From Ceriagrion tenellum (Eukaryota; Arthropoda; Insecta; Odonata; Coenagrionidae): 64,000 nt of DNA. The notes beneath the pieces were generated by a model. It had not been told where the DNA came from and did no database searches. It saw only the letters and a list, made by a program, of their open reading frames with translations. Positions 1 through 12,400 of this stretch are shown here, in pieces (the stretch's first letter is position 1; every line of letters begins with the position of its first letter). The stretch lies in assembly GCA_963169105.1 (NCBI GenBank), contig OY720643.1, positions 78,599,696-78,663,695 on the forward strand, in the 5' to 3' direction. Made by a program: the position numbers and the translations under genes.

Positions 1-223
1 AAGTGTCAACTCATATGATTCACTGTAGATTCCAAATTTTTCTTGATTGGATTAAACTCTATGTCAAAATCTTTGTTTAGATCTGTAGTAATAATATGTT
101 TCACATTTCAACTTGTACTGTGACAATAATGACCAAATGGATAAAAGGAATGGAACAAACAGGAATGTGAACAAGGTTAATTTAATGTAAATTGCAGTCT
201 CATTTTTGTCCAAATATTTTCAG

Positions 224-425
224 GGCATGCAATCATCATATTCTTGGCGATATAATCGAACAGAGGAGGATAATGAGAAAGAACAGAGGAGAAAGTTTCG
301 TGTGGAGCGTAAGCTTCAGGAACTTGAAGAGCTGCAGGACAACAAAGAGAATATGGATGACCAATACCATGACATTGTGGAATTTGCCCAAAATTACTTT
401 AATGCTCACGAGAGATCACCTGATG
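224..425 (+). CDS. Myosin tail exon 1 of window: charged linker and start of MyTH4-1
   Basis: Preceded by a pyrimidine tract ending TTTTCAG and followed by GTAAGT. It opens in phase 0, so coding sequence continues from upstream of the window. The first ~48 residues are rich in Glu/Lys/Arg (ERKLQELEELQDNKEN) and could form a single helix or coiled coil. The motif IVEFAQNYFN then starts the MyTH4 domain. It ends after the first base of a Gly codon. Confidence 0.88.
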
Positions 426-3400
426 GTAAGTTAGCAATGACTATCTCATGTAGAATGAAAGTCATTATGGCTAGAAATACTATTCCATAATGATAATGTA
501 ATTACGAAGAAATGTAATCATTTCTGTATAATTATCATGATTGGTCATCCTGGATACCACATTGTAAATTGCCTCAATTGTGATGTTTATAATGGAAATG
601 GCCAATTTTTTTAGAAAAATTTGATGTTAGCTTGATATTTAATTTTCCTACTCCCCCAGCATGGTTGATTTTCAAAGACCTTTCATTGTATGTGCACTAT
701 TTGTATTTTAGGGACCATTATGGCAACCTTGACAAGAAAACGGAAGTCTACCGAAATCATTCCTAAGTATGAGATGGTGACCTATTACAGAGGCTCGACT
801 ATTCCCAACTCCCACATTCACATGTATGACCCTGACAATGTTAATGTTGCCTGTTCTGTGTTTAGGGTAAGTATATTTTATATTTTTGTGAGCTCCATCT
901 GTGAAATGCTGAACTTATGTCTTTATTGGAATAAAATTAAATTTAAATTATTCATCCATTTCCACGTTATGCTGGTTCCACTGGGAATAATACATGAATG
1001 CCATTGAATTCATGTTATGGATTCTTATAAGAAAATATGTCCTTTATTAGAAATAAACATCTAAATGTTACATTTCCATGTTATATTTCTTGCAAATTGA
1101 ACTTGAAATTACGTGGTGTTCAATGGGAGAGTGGAAAAAAACAATCTAAGTAGAAAACTAGTATTTTCTAATTGGAAAATTATATGTAAAATGCAAAAAG
1201 TTTTGGAAAAATGGTAAAAAATGAAGTAATTACATCTTTTGATCTTAATTTTTGAGTTTATTAGGTAATTACTGTGAAAATTGTAGTCAAAATGTTGTAT
1301 TTCTGATAAAATGGTTCTGCAGTTGGCATCTATGTTTATAAAAATGTATTGAACAACAATATATCTGTGGAATAATTGGCATTTTTATGCCAAAATTTTT
1401 GTAATTAATATTTTAACTGAGTCCCTCATTGAAATCAGGGTTTTAAAAACAATTCAATTCAGTTGGAATTCAGTATTTGTTTTCAGTCACACAGACATGG
1501 TGGAACCTCCTTAAGAAAGTATGTAAATTATAGATTTGTGTGAAATACATTAGTAGTGCTGATTTTACCTCTTCATTTTAGGATATATGCAAGTATATAA
1601 GAGGAGAAATGAAACCTGATGTGGAAGTTCAAACTATACAGTCGATAATTGGTTATGGAATTGAACGAGAGGAACTTAGGGATGAAATATACGTACAATG
1701 CATGAGGCAAGCGACAAACAATCCAAGTCATGAGTCTACAGAGAGAGTTTGGCTAATACTTTGCTTGTGCATCGTTTCATTTCAACCAAGTAAACTCTTG
1801 TTTAAGGTTAGTTTCCGTTTCGATTTTTGTCTTAATCCAAGGATTTTCAAAGGCTATGAAAGCAGTTGTAAAATGTGCCCATTTTGAAAAAGTGTCAACT
1901 TCGAAGCACCATCCTGATACTTTTTATACATTATCCTAAAAAATTGTCATCATATCTTTCTCTAAGTGCTTAGAGGGTGTGATACTCATTTTTTGAGTTT
2001 CAATCTCAAAATAATCCAAAAATCCATATCTGTCAGAAAAATAGCAAGTTATGCATTCCAATAAAAAGTCAGTAACTTGAACTGCCTAAGCATTCATTTT
2101 AGTTTGCTATTTCATATGTTGCTTTTTTGATCTCTGCCATCATGTGTCAGTACTAATCATTCTGCCTTATTGTATTGCAGTATTTTGTTTGCTTTTTGAA
2201 GAAAAACCTTCTTGTGGAAGGTAAACTGAGGCAGTATGTCCAGTGGTGTATGGATAATTGTCGGTATACAAAAGTGTCTTCTCGTCAGTATCCTCCTTCA
2301 ACTGTTGAAATAGCGGTAAGTACTTCTTTTTTCTGATAAAATCTGGATGACACCCAATAAATGTTTTCCATTTACTGGGCCCTTGTTATTTGATGCAGTA
2401 ATCTGAGCAAATCAAAACACCTTTTGCTCCTCCTTATTCATAGCTTTGGCTATCTTACTGGTAATTTGCCCAATAATGATGCCAGTGATTAGGATTTATA
2501 CTTGGGGAATAATTTGCTATTGTTTTGGAGAAAATTAAGATTTTCTACTAAGATTAAGGTGTAGTTGTCACAAGAATCTCTTTATCAAATAAGAAATGTA
2601 ATGAATGCTCTTGTTCATTGATACTGAAGGATGCACCCATTAAATCTAATTACATTAACATGCTCTCAACATTTGGTTTGAGAATGATTGTTGAAAAGCA
2701 AATGTGAACAGGGCTGAACCTAAAACTTTGATTGATCATTAATCATCATATTTAACATTCTTAGTGATACATGGTTTTATCACTCATCCCTACTATTATT
2801 GTGGCGATAGCAATTGTGAGTTGCTATTAAAAGTAAGTTTTCTGATAAGCTGCATACCCATAGTTAAGGTAATATTTGCTGTATTGAACTGTGAGCTAAA
2901 TGAAGCGTAGGGATTTCAATAATATGTCTTTGAAACCCCCGACTTTTCAAAGTGAGCAGTTAGTCACAAATGCCTTTAATATATATGCTCTCTAAATATC
3001 AAAATATTTTTTTGTGCATGGAAAATGAAGCAATTATGGTATAAATCAACAGACTGATCAATTGTAAATTATTCTGTGAAGTTTATAATTATATATATAA
3101 TTCTATAGGCCATGCGACGATTGGGTACAATTGTTTGCCGATTTTTCTTCCTGGACGGAAGAACAAAAGCAATTGATGTACACCCAACTGACACAGCTGC
3201 GGATGCAGCACAGAAATTGGCTGAGAAGCTGGGTCTAAGGTCACTGGAAGGATGGGCTATTTACCAGAGCCGTCCTGATGGGGAAGAGCATGTGAAAGCT
3301 CATGACTACCTGTATGATGTAATAGCTGCATGGGAAGCGTGAGTACTCAATATATCAATACTAAAAGTTAGTCGGCCCCGGTGGCGGCAGGGTAAAGTCC

Positions 3401-6400
3401 TGCCTGGGTAGAATATTATCTGCCCAGGACATGGGTGTATGTGTCTCATCTATTGTTACTGTTATTCATCTGACGTAAATTGGCCCATTGTGCTGTATTT
3501 AGGATAGTGAAGATAAATAAAAAATAATTTAAAAAATATAAAAAATAAAATATCAAAAAAATCTGCTTAGTTTTTTAACCCTTTCTCTGCTGTGAACGTA
3601 GTAGCTACGTTCGCCCGGTTGACTGCTGTGAACGTAGCTCATACGTTCCGTTGGCAAGTGGTTGTTCCTACCCACGCTACTGAACTTTCTCTTTTTCCGT
3701 GAATGCCATTCATCAAGTTAATTTTTGTACATTCTACTAATCCCATCCTGGGATCTTGAGTGACTATTGAGTTGCAGGTGCAACGAGAGGCATACTTTGT
3801 GCCGACGTAGGATAGGTACCGTTCACTTTTTCACCGCACAGGGGCTGGAACGTCTCTGCAGTTTGACCACAGCGAAAGGGTTAACGGCTAAATAATTTTG
3901 AAGTCCTAAGGGGTTAAAAAAATGATTCTGCAATATTTGCTTTTAACTCTGTGATAAAGGGAAACATTTCCAGGAATATGTACTTGGACAACTGCTGGTA
4001 AATTGTTTTTGTGTATTTGACCAAAACTTTCTTCTTTTCTTTTCCCTCTCTGGATATAATGGAAAACCATTCCAACATTCAAATGATTGTTAATATTGCT
4101 GTTTTCAGGTATTCTCGTCGTGTGCTTAGTTTTTCTGACTACAGTTTCTTTCCTCTTCCTGGGGGAGAAACTGTAGTCAGAAAAACTAAACACGCGACGA
4201 GAATACCTGAAAACAGCAATATTAACAAGTATATGAGTTGCGGAAGCCTTAAATGAAATATTCAAATGATGTTACTTTCTCATAAATCTTGATTACCCCC
4301 ATCACTCATGAGTTATTACTAATGGGAATGCTTTCCGTAGATGAGATTTATGTCTTTGTTATGTATTTACTTTAATGCTAGACATTACTGCTAAGATAAA
4401 TAAATTGTTTCATAGTTTTTGGCATCAAATAAATCTTGAGCATCTAGAAAATTAAATGTGGTGTGTCTACTTATATGCCTCATGTAAAATAAATGAAAGC
4501 AATTGCTTCTCTCCACTAGTAATTTGCAATGACTGCTTCCCATGACCTGTGGAGGGAGGTTAACCCGTATTATTGTGGTACATTACTAGCTACTCCCTTG
4601 CTTATTCTAAAGGAGCAGGATATTTACTTCAGTTAAAATTGTTCCACTTGCTGTTGTATTGGGAAAATTAGACTATCACCTCTGTAGGGTTCATTTTCAC
4701 TTATTGAAAGGTTCTCCATTTTTAACAGATGTTGGCTTCCGCTGGTGTAGTTAATGGCCATGATCTGAGCTTACTCTTACGTAAGAAGTAATGGATCCCA
4801 ATCCAGAAATTTGGTCACCGTTTGGTATCCATTAATCACAAAAGTAGTAAGGAAAATAAACTTTTTGAGGGTACCATATTAAAATGCATGTATGGTCTAT
4901 ATTCCAAAATATCAAGAACCAATGCCATATGATTTCAGTTGAGTTAGGAATATCCTCTGAGCATGGTCTGAGACCCCCCAATACATAGTTATGTAATTAA
5001 TCTGACAAAATATATGTTTATTGTATTGGATACGTATGCATATCCTACACTACCTTATATAAGTTAGTAGATGGTGCAGCTAATATCAAGGAGTAAATCT
5101 GGAATATAGAGATTGAGCTCTTTTGGCCCAGGCCAGAATGATGGATAATGTACATTACACTTGTTGTGGCTTAACAGGCTGTGGTAAAATTAGAGAAATG
5201 GCTATGTCTCATGGTAGTACAAAATCTGATTTATAAATATGTAGTTTTACCAGCAATCCATAAGATACAGGCTGATTTACAGTATAGATTAAAGAAATAG
5301 GAAATTTTTCATCTAATGGTTAAAAAAATATGGTACATGCCCATGAATTTTTTATACCATCAAATCTGGCTATCAATGAATATAATGATAATACTAATAA
5401 TACATGTCATTATTGCATATGTTTTTAGGAAGCAGACAAAGATTGGCAACTCATCGTCTTTCCCAACTTTAACCAAAAGAGGGAATGCATCTACTCTGGG
5501 TAGTGGTGAGAATAGGTTTGTCTTCAAAAAGAGACTCTTTAGAAGTTCAAGGGAGCTGTCACAAGACCCTGTGGAAGTGAACATGCTATATGCTCAGGCT
5601 GTGTATAATGTGGTTAAGGTGAGTACCTAGGTATATATTAGTGGAGAGCCAATTTCCATATTTTTTTGCCAACAGTTCACATTATTTGTTCTATCTCCTC
5701 AATATTAATTCCATACCAAATATCTAGGGGAGTAGATTGTGCTATGAGTGAGTAAAAACTCAATGTTCGGTGAACTCACTGAAGTTCTACTTTCATGGGA
5801 ATTAAAAAATCTCCAAACTTAGATTATTTTTTTATTTTTGATGAATTTTCAAACAACTTTTTATTTCTGTTTTTGCTTTCTCAAATGTCTCAGTGGAAGA
5901 ATATATTAAAACTTTAAATCAGGGGTCTATCAGGGTCTCAACAGTATGTAAATTGAAATTTTCTTAGATTTTGAATCTCTTTTTCAAGTTTACTGTTTAA
6001 TAATTAACCAAATTACTTTCATATTAGTCAAATACAACATTTATGACATGTCTTTTCAGCCAAATGAATTTGGTAATGGATGATGAAAGCAATTGATTGG
6101 AATTTGGTGGTGGAAGCAAAGGTTCTTATTCACTTATTTCTAGAAAAATAGGTCTAAATAATTGCATGACTGAGACAACATTTTCTATGGGTTCCCTTTC
6201 CTTTTCTTTCAATTTATGGAAAGGGTAAGTCCTTTGATAATTTTCTTAGGTGCAATCCTTTTTAATGATTTAGCCCTGATTCAGTTTATTCCCTGGAAAA
6301 CTTTTATTTTCTTAATAGGTAATACCCTTTTCATTTTCACTTAAGGTATTCCTGAAATTCCCTACAACATTTCTCACTTTTGCTCAAACAATCGAAATGC

Positions 6401-9400
6401 TATTCTGTTAGAGCAGTACTTCTTGTGAAAAATTCCTTGTACATAAACCTCTTGTGTTTCAACCACAAAGTCTGAAATATTTAATTTTTCATGATAAAAT
6501 GGGCTAAGTAGAATAACTTCCTGAAACAAGTTTTCCCTCTTAAAGACTTTGGTGATGAGGTCTGGCTCTGGATCAGTTCATATTTATTACTCATGCAGTT
6601 ATAAAACTGTGAGTAGTTTTTTTTGCCTTTTTCACTGTACAGGACCAATGGGTGAATACCTTCAAAAATTTACTAACAATTATGTTAGACTGTAGTGATA
6701 TATATTCAACTTCAAATCCTCTCTCCTCCCATCATTCCTGTCATTTAAACTTAATCTTTTGTTTTTTTCAGTGTGATGACTTCCCTGTAACTGAGAAGGT
6801 AGCTTTGCAGTTGGCTGGTTTACAAGCTCAGGTAGCACTAGGTGATCCTAAAGATGGCAAATTTGATTATTATGTTGATGTTGACATGTACCTGCCATAT
6901 AGGATTAGCAGAAATCGAGCAGAGGATCAATGGGTAAGTGATGGGAAGTGTAAGAAATGGGTAAGCAGTTACTAATTACTGCTGTATCCCTATTACTGGC
7001 CAACCTCCCAAAATTTACCAAATTTTGGATCATAATAATGTCGTTTGTATTACTTTGAAGTGTAATAAGAATACATGCACCATTTATATATACTTTGAAG
7101 CTTCATATTTATTAAATTTCCTTAAAAAATGTGGTAAATAACAAAACAATTTAGGAATTAAAAGTTCTGTGGAGATTTCTCAGGAAGTACTTCACAATTG
7201 GCATTTTCACTAATCGTCAATGATCACCATCTATTGGCTAAAGGTTTAATTTGGAATTGGTACCCTGCTGTCACAGAACTGGCTATTTATTCGATTTTGA
7301 TCTCCGTATTTATAAATAAACGTTTCCTGTTGGTAAGAAAATGATGAAGTCGTTAAGCAATCAAAATATTAGCTTGAATCCAGCTCTGTGACAGCCGCTG
7401 TTGGCAAGATGCACAAAGAAGTCATTCCCATGGCTCATGGAGTTGTTTATCAGACTTCTCTTCCGCAGTGAACAATACACTGGATATCATTTCCTATGTC
7501 GGCCAAAAATGAAGCAATCATCACCAAAACAAGATTTTTTCATTGTGGAGTACATAGTTGGCTGAACTCATAAATAACTTCAAATAGCAACCACATTTCA
7601 ACAATAAACACATTTCAAAAGCAATTTCTCCCTAGGAAACAAATAAAAAAAAGAGGCCAAGCAAGCAGGTTATTCCATGAGGTGGTGAAGGAGCTCAATA
7701 TGTCGATCAAAAAATGCCCAAAAAAAGGCTAATTTACGAGCAATGCACCAAATAATATTTACAAAAAGCTTTACTGAAACATGAGTAAGGTTTATCATGC
7801 CCATCCGATCCAAAGAGCTAATATAAAACAACATGTTTCAAGGGATGTCTATCAGTGTTCTTCCTGCAAGTCGTTCAAAGAATTTAATTTATGTAACATT
7901 GATACCTGCCATGATCAGTATCCTATTGGATTAATATTCTGCTCTACTCTGTATATAAAAACTGCCAGTTAAAACCGACATGCACGTCGACTTTGAATAA
8001 ATATTTCTTGATGAAGCGTGGACATGGAACTGCTCTGAGGGTCGCTAAATGAAGGGTCAACAATTGGCGTAAAATTGAGCTCAATGTCGGATCAACGGCC
8101 TGCATCAACCACAATTGACCTAATGTACCTATATGTAAATGGATACGACTGTTACTGCCAGGTAGTTTCTTTTATGAAGTTTCTCGCTCATTCCATTGCA
8201 ATGCTTTCATTGCTCTGTCATTTATGAGGTAATGTCTGTTCATTCATCAGTTTTAATTTCACATAAGCTCTCATGAGTTGAAACTTATCATCCAAGCTGA
8301 AATTTTTCATTACAATTTGGGATACATAAATGCATGTCACTGCTAAAATGTACACAGCACACATTGAAGTGTAGAAAAGAAATGGCAATGCTATATTAAA
8401 CTTAGGAAAAATTAATGATCCTTTAAATGTGTTGGGTCCTTTAAAGTCCTCAAATCTCATTTTTGCAAGTGAAGGAGAGCAGAATTACAAAAAAAATCTG
8501 GCCAATAAAATCTCAGGTTGCTTCTACAAATATATATTCAGGAGCATACATATTGCGTTATTAGTTGTTTTGCTGACTCACAACATTAAAGTTGATATCA
8601 AAGCTCATTATCATATGTGGAGTTAAAGATGCCGTGAAAAATATAATTACCGTTAAAGAATTAGCATTATTAGCGTTTATATTTTCCAACTTCCTATTAT
8701 CAACCCTAGTTTTCAGGGTTATTTTATGATGCAAATACTCTTTGATTGGTCTTTCCAACCTCATGAATCGAGGTTCAAGGAGTTGAGTATGGGTAGTGAT
8801 CATAGCAAGGATCATTTATCAGCTAGTAACCCTGCAAGCTGCATTCCATTTTTGGTCTCACTTTTTCTCTCAACAATTTACTTGAATTGAAACTATTTCT
8901 GCCAATTAGTCTTAGATCTTATGAATAAAACAGATCTTATCTCCATCTCTTTCAATGTAACTATTTATCCTTAATTTTGAATTTCAGGTTGGTATACTTG
9001 CACAAGCTCATAGACAGTATGGAATGGGAAGATCTGAGTTGGCTGCCAAAGTCCTTTACCTTTCCTGTGTTATGCAGTACCCTCTGTATGGGACAACTCT
9101 TTTCCAAGTCACATATAGAGGATATTGGTCATATGGTATGTAATTGTTTTCATGTCTTTTCACTCAAAGGGAGTCATCTTGTTATTTAAACATGTTTTCA
9201 TGTAGCCTAGAAAATTTCTCTCCTCTTCGCAAAACACTAATACTACTTGAAAATGAGAGTTGTACATACAACTACCATTTCAAAGTTTTGGAGTTAGAAA
9301 AGATATGCCCTCTGTCCTTGTTGAGGTTTTTAAGAATTGACAAAAAAATGAGGATGTTGAGAAGGCACATGTTTAATGTGAGGCCACACAGTCACTTGTC

Positions 9401-12400
9401 ATCCTATCGAACATTACAATGTAAGTAGCAACAGAAATATACAGCATGCAGCAAACAGTGACATCTAAAAACAACAGCATATCACATAAACATACAAAAA
9501 ACAATGGCTTAATGGTTAGCAGATCAGTTTATTTTGTCAGTAACAACTCCAACAGATCTTATTGCGTACAATGTGAAATTATTTATTTTTGTACTGAGTT
9601 AAATATGCTCTAACATTGCCTACTATATGTTTTTAAATATTTGAATGTATACTGGCAAATTTTATTAAATTATTGTTGCACTAGAGAGCTTAGTGTCAAT
9701 TAAAATGGTTTCAATGTACAAGAGGTTTCAAAATATTTCTACTTTCGCGAAAACGTAGAATTTTTTCTCTGTCGAAGTCTAGCTTCTGACTTTCTTAAAC
9801 TTCTTCATTTTTTTTTCTGTGGTGTGATAATACTTCTCTTTGATCCTCATTTTCAGGGAACACCCTCATACTTGGAGTTAATTGTGAGGGAATCATGATG
9901 ATTAAACCAGATGACAAATTCATTCTCAATGAGTACCGTTATCATGACATTGAGTCCATATTCTTAGATCCAAGTGATTCTTTCATTACCATTAACCTAA
10001 TGAAGGTACTACCTGATTCACATCGCTGTTTTGTTTTTGAGACTGCTCAAAAGAATGAAATTGGATCATTGATAGCCAGCTACTACCCTCCTCTGGCTGG
10101 ATGGATCACGGAGGCTGAGCAACCCATTGGGAGGGTAATTATGGCTTATTTATCATGACTGGATTTTGCCATTGAGTATTTTTTCCCAAGATTAATTAAT
10201 TCCCATGGAAAATATTAATCTATGTGCCTTATCAATGATTATAACCTTTCATTTTTAGGCAAAAGTGATAACCAATGAGGATAGGATACGCTTATACCAC
10301 AATGTAATCAACTGCCGCCGAACATTAGTAGACAGTGACTTACTCAAAAAACCTCAAGATACTGGTGGAGGGTTCATTAGAAATACTTTACGCAGGTAAA
10401 ACCTTAATCATTTTACTTCAGTACATGATAATTTCAGCATAAAAGTGACTTACAATGTCATTACGCTATTTGTTCTTTGTATGCTAATTGAATCTGGGCT
10501 CTGAATCATTATTTTGTGAATTATTTTTACCGTGGTGTGCTAATCCATTTGGTCTATTGATAACTAATTTTTGTGGTAACTAAGTGATAATTTCTTTCTC
10601 TTTCCTTCAAATCATAAAAATATATTGGAAATCACTTTCACTCTATGTAAATGCACTATTCAATATTTTAGAAATTGATATATATTTGATCAGCGATTTC
10701 CCATGAATGTTATCATCATAGTTGAGTTAAATTTCCATTGTTTGAAAACAAGAATTGAACTTGTAACTTGAACCTGACCAAAAAATTGAAAACTTGGACT
10801 TGAACAAAATTGAAAAATTGGACTTGAACAAAAATTGAAAACAAGAACCAAATTGTATAATCTCCTGCCAAATTATGTCAAAGAATCTACCCATTTCAAT
10901 TGGTATCAAAGACTGATTCTAAAATGGTTGTTGACATTTGATGATATAGAAACCTTATTGTAAAGGGTCAGTAAATTTAGTATATAATAAGTATGTTGTA
11001 CTTTCAATTGCATTTGTAGTACAATTGCCTTATTTTTTTAAGTTCTTAAGCCAGCACAGTAGTAATATTTCTTTTTTTTATGCACCTATTTTGTTTGTAT
11101 ATTTTTCATATTTTCTTAATCATGGTTTGATGTGTTCTTTTCCGCATTAATGATTTTGAAATTAGCCTAAACACAGGCTCAATGCCTTATAGGCTATATT
11201 GCTTCCTTAATACAGAAAAAAATATTTGTAATGAAACATGTTAGGAAGAATAAACGTTATAATAATAATTATTATTATATAAAATATTTTTTGTTCCAGA
11301 TTGAGTAAGCATAGGTTAGAAAAGCTTAGATCTGAGCATGGGCCTTTAGACCATGGAGAGACATATAAAGGATTCTCATATGCATTCTGGGCATTTAGCC
11401 GACAACCCATCCCTCAGAGCCTTAGCAAAATGCCAGAGTCTGAGGAGCAGGTAGTGTTACAGGTCTTCCAAATCATTCTCACGTATGCTGGACTAGGACA
11501 AAATGGTAAGTTGGGTATTCATGTCTAAAAAATTGGTTTTTTGGGGTGCTTGTACATGTATACTGTTGTTGGATGGATCTTAGGCTTTGCCTTAAATGTT
11601 TCCATGAAGAGAGCAACTTTGAGTTATGAGAGAATGAATACATTGAGACAGTTATGCAATGGTGGGGCACCAAAGATTGTTACTTTTTGAATCTTGCCCT
11701 TGACATGTGTGTTGTCTATATTTAAGGATAGTGTTAGTTTTAGGTGGCCCTGGCCTAGAGGTCACTTATTCAAGATATTCTGTAGACGTGAATATTGCAT
11801 CTTTGAAGTGCTTCTTATGAACTCAGATGAAAATAAAATAGAACTACTAATTTAGATTCGTGCATCACTGTATGATGTCACAGAATTAGTTGAAAGTAGA
11901 TTATCAGCCCACAGTTGATAAAGCTAAACCTAAACATTGGATACAATGAGGCATATGCGCTTCTGACGGCTAACCTCAAAGGGCTTTGGTGCTAACTGTA
12001 CACTTTGGATTGGGCAGTCAGTCATTAATACCCCACCATTTAACTTATTGATTTTTGAGTGGATCCCTCCATAGGAATGAAGTCCAAATTGGCTTGTTTA
12101 AATATGTGAAGTTATATATATTGATTTACCATAACCAAAGGTTTATCCAGATCTACACAGTTCACAGTGTTAATTCAACAGCATCTAGGAAAGAATCTGT
12201 TGTGTGGGAATGATGTTTGCTCTTATATTTAGTAGATATTTCTTGTGTATGCATGAAATTGGACTCCAATGGGTTAACAATTCAAAATTAACTCAGTATA
12301 CTAATTTATACCGAATATCTTTGACTGAATGAATTGCTTTACTGTTTGATCCCTAATGAGTGCCCTAAGGACAGAGCCTTGATGACATACCGTATATTTC

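Larger units (their letters stand above)
3339..5428 (+). other. Intron after exon 5, host to several insertions
   Basis: 2.1 kb. It holds a SINE relic (about 3371-3530), a TTAA MITE (3575-3884) and a near-perfect hairpin (4087-4228), all described separately. The rest, 4229-5428, is AT-rich without recognised elements. Confidence 0.8.

Noticed and set aside
3906..4265. 119-codon minus ORF and the overlapping plus ORF 4011-4256 with SRRV-SFSDYSF
   Set aside because: Both simply read through the intronic hairpin; the arms give similar peptides in each direction. Exons 5 and 6 join in phase without any extra exon.
7268..7395. Short inverted pair CTGTCACAGA...CTGTGACAG as a MITE
   Set aside because: Only about 14 bases match imperfectly and no duplication flanks it.
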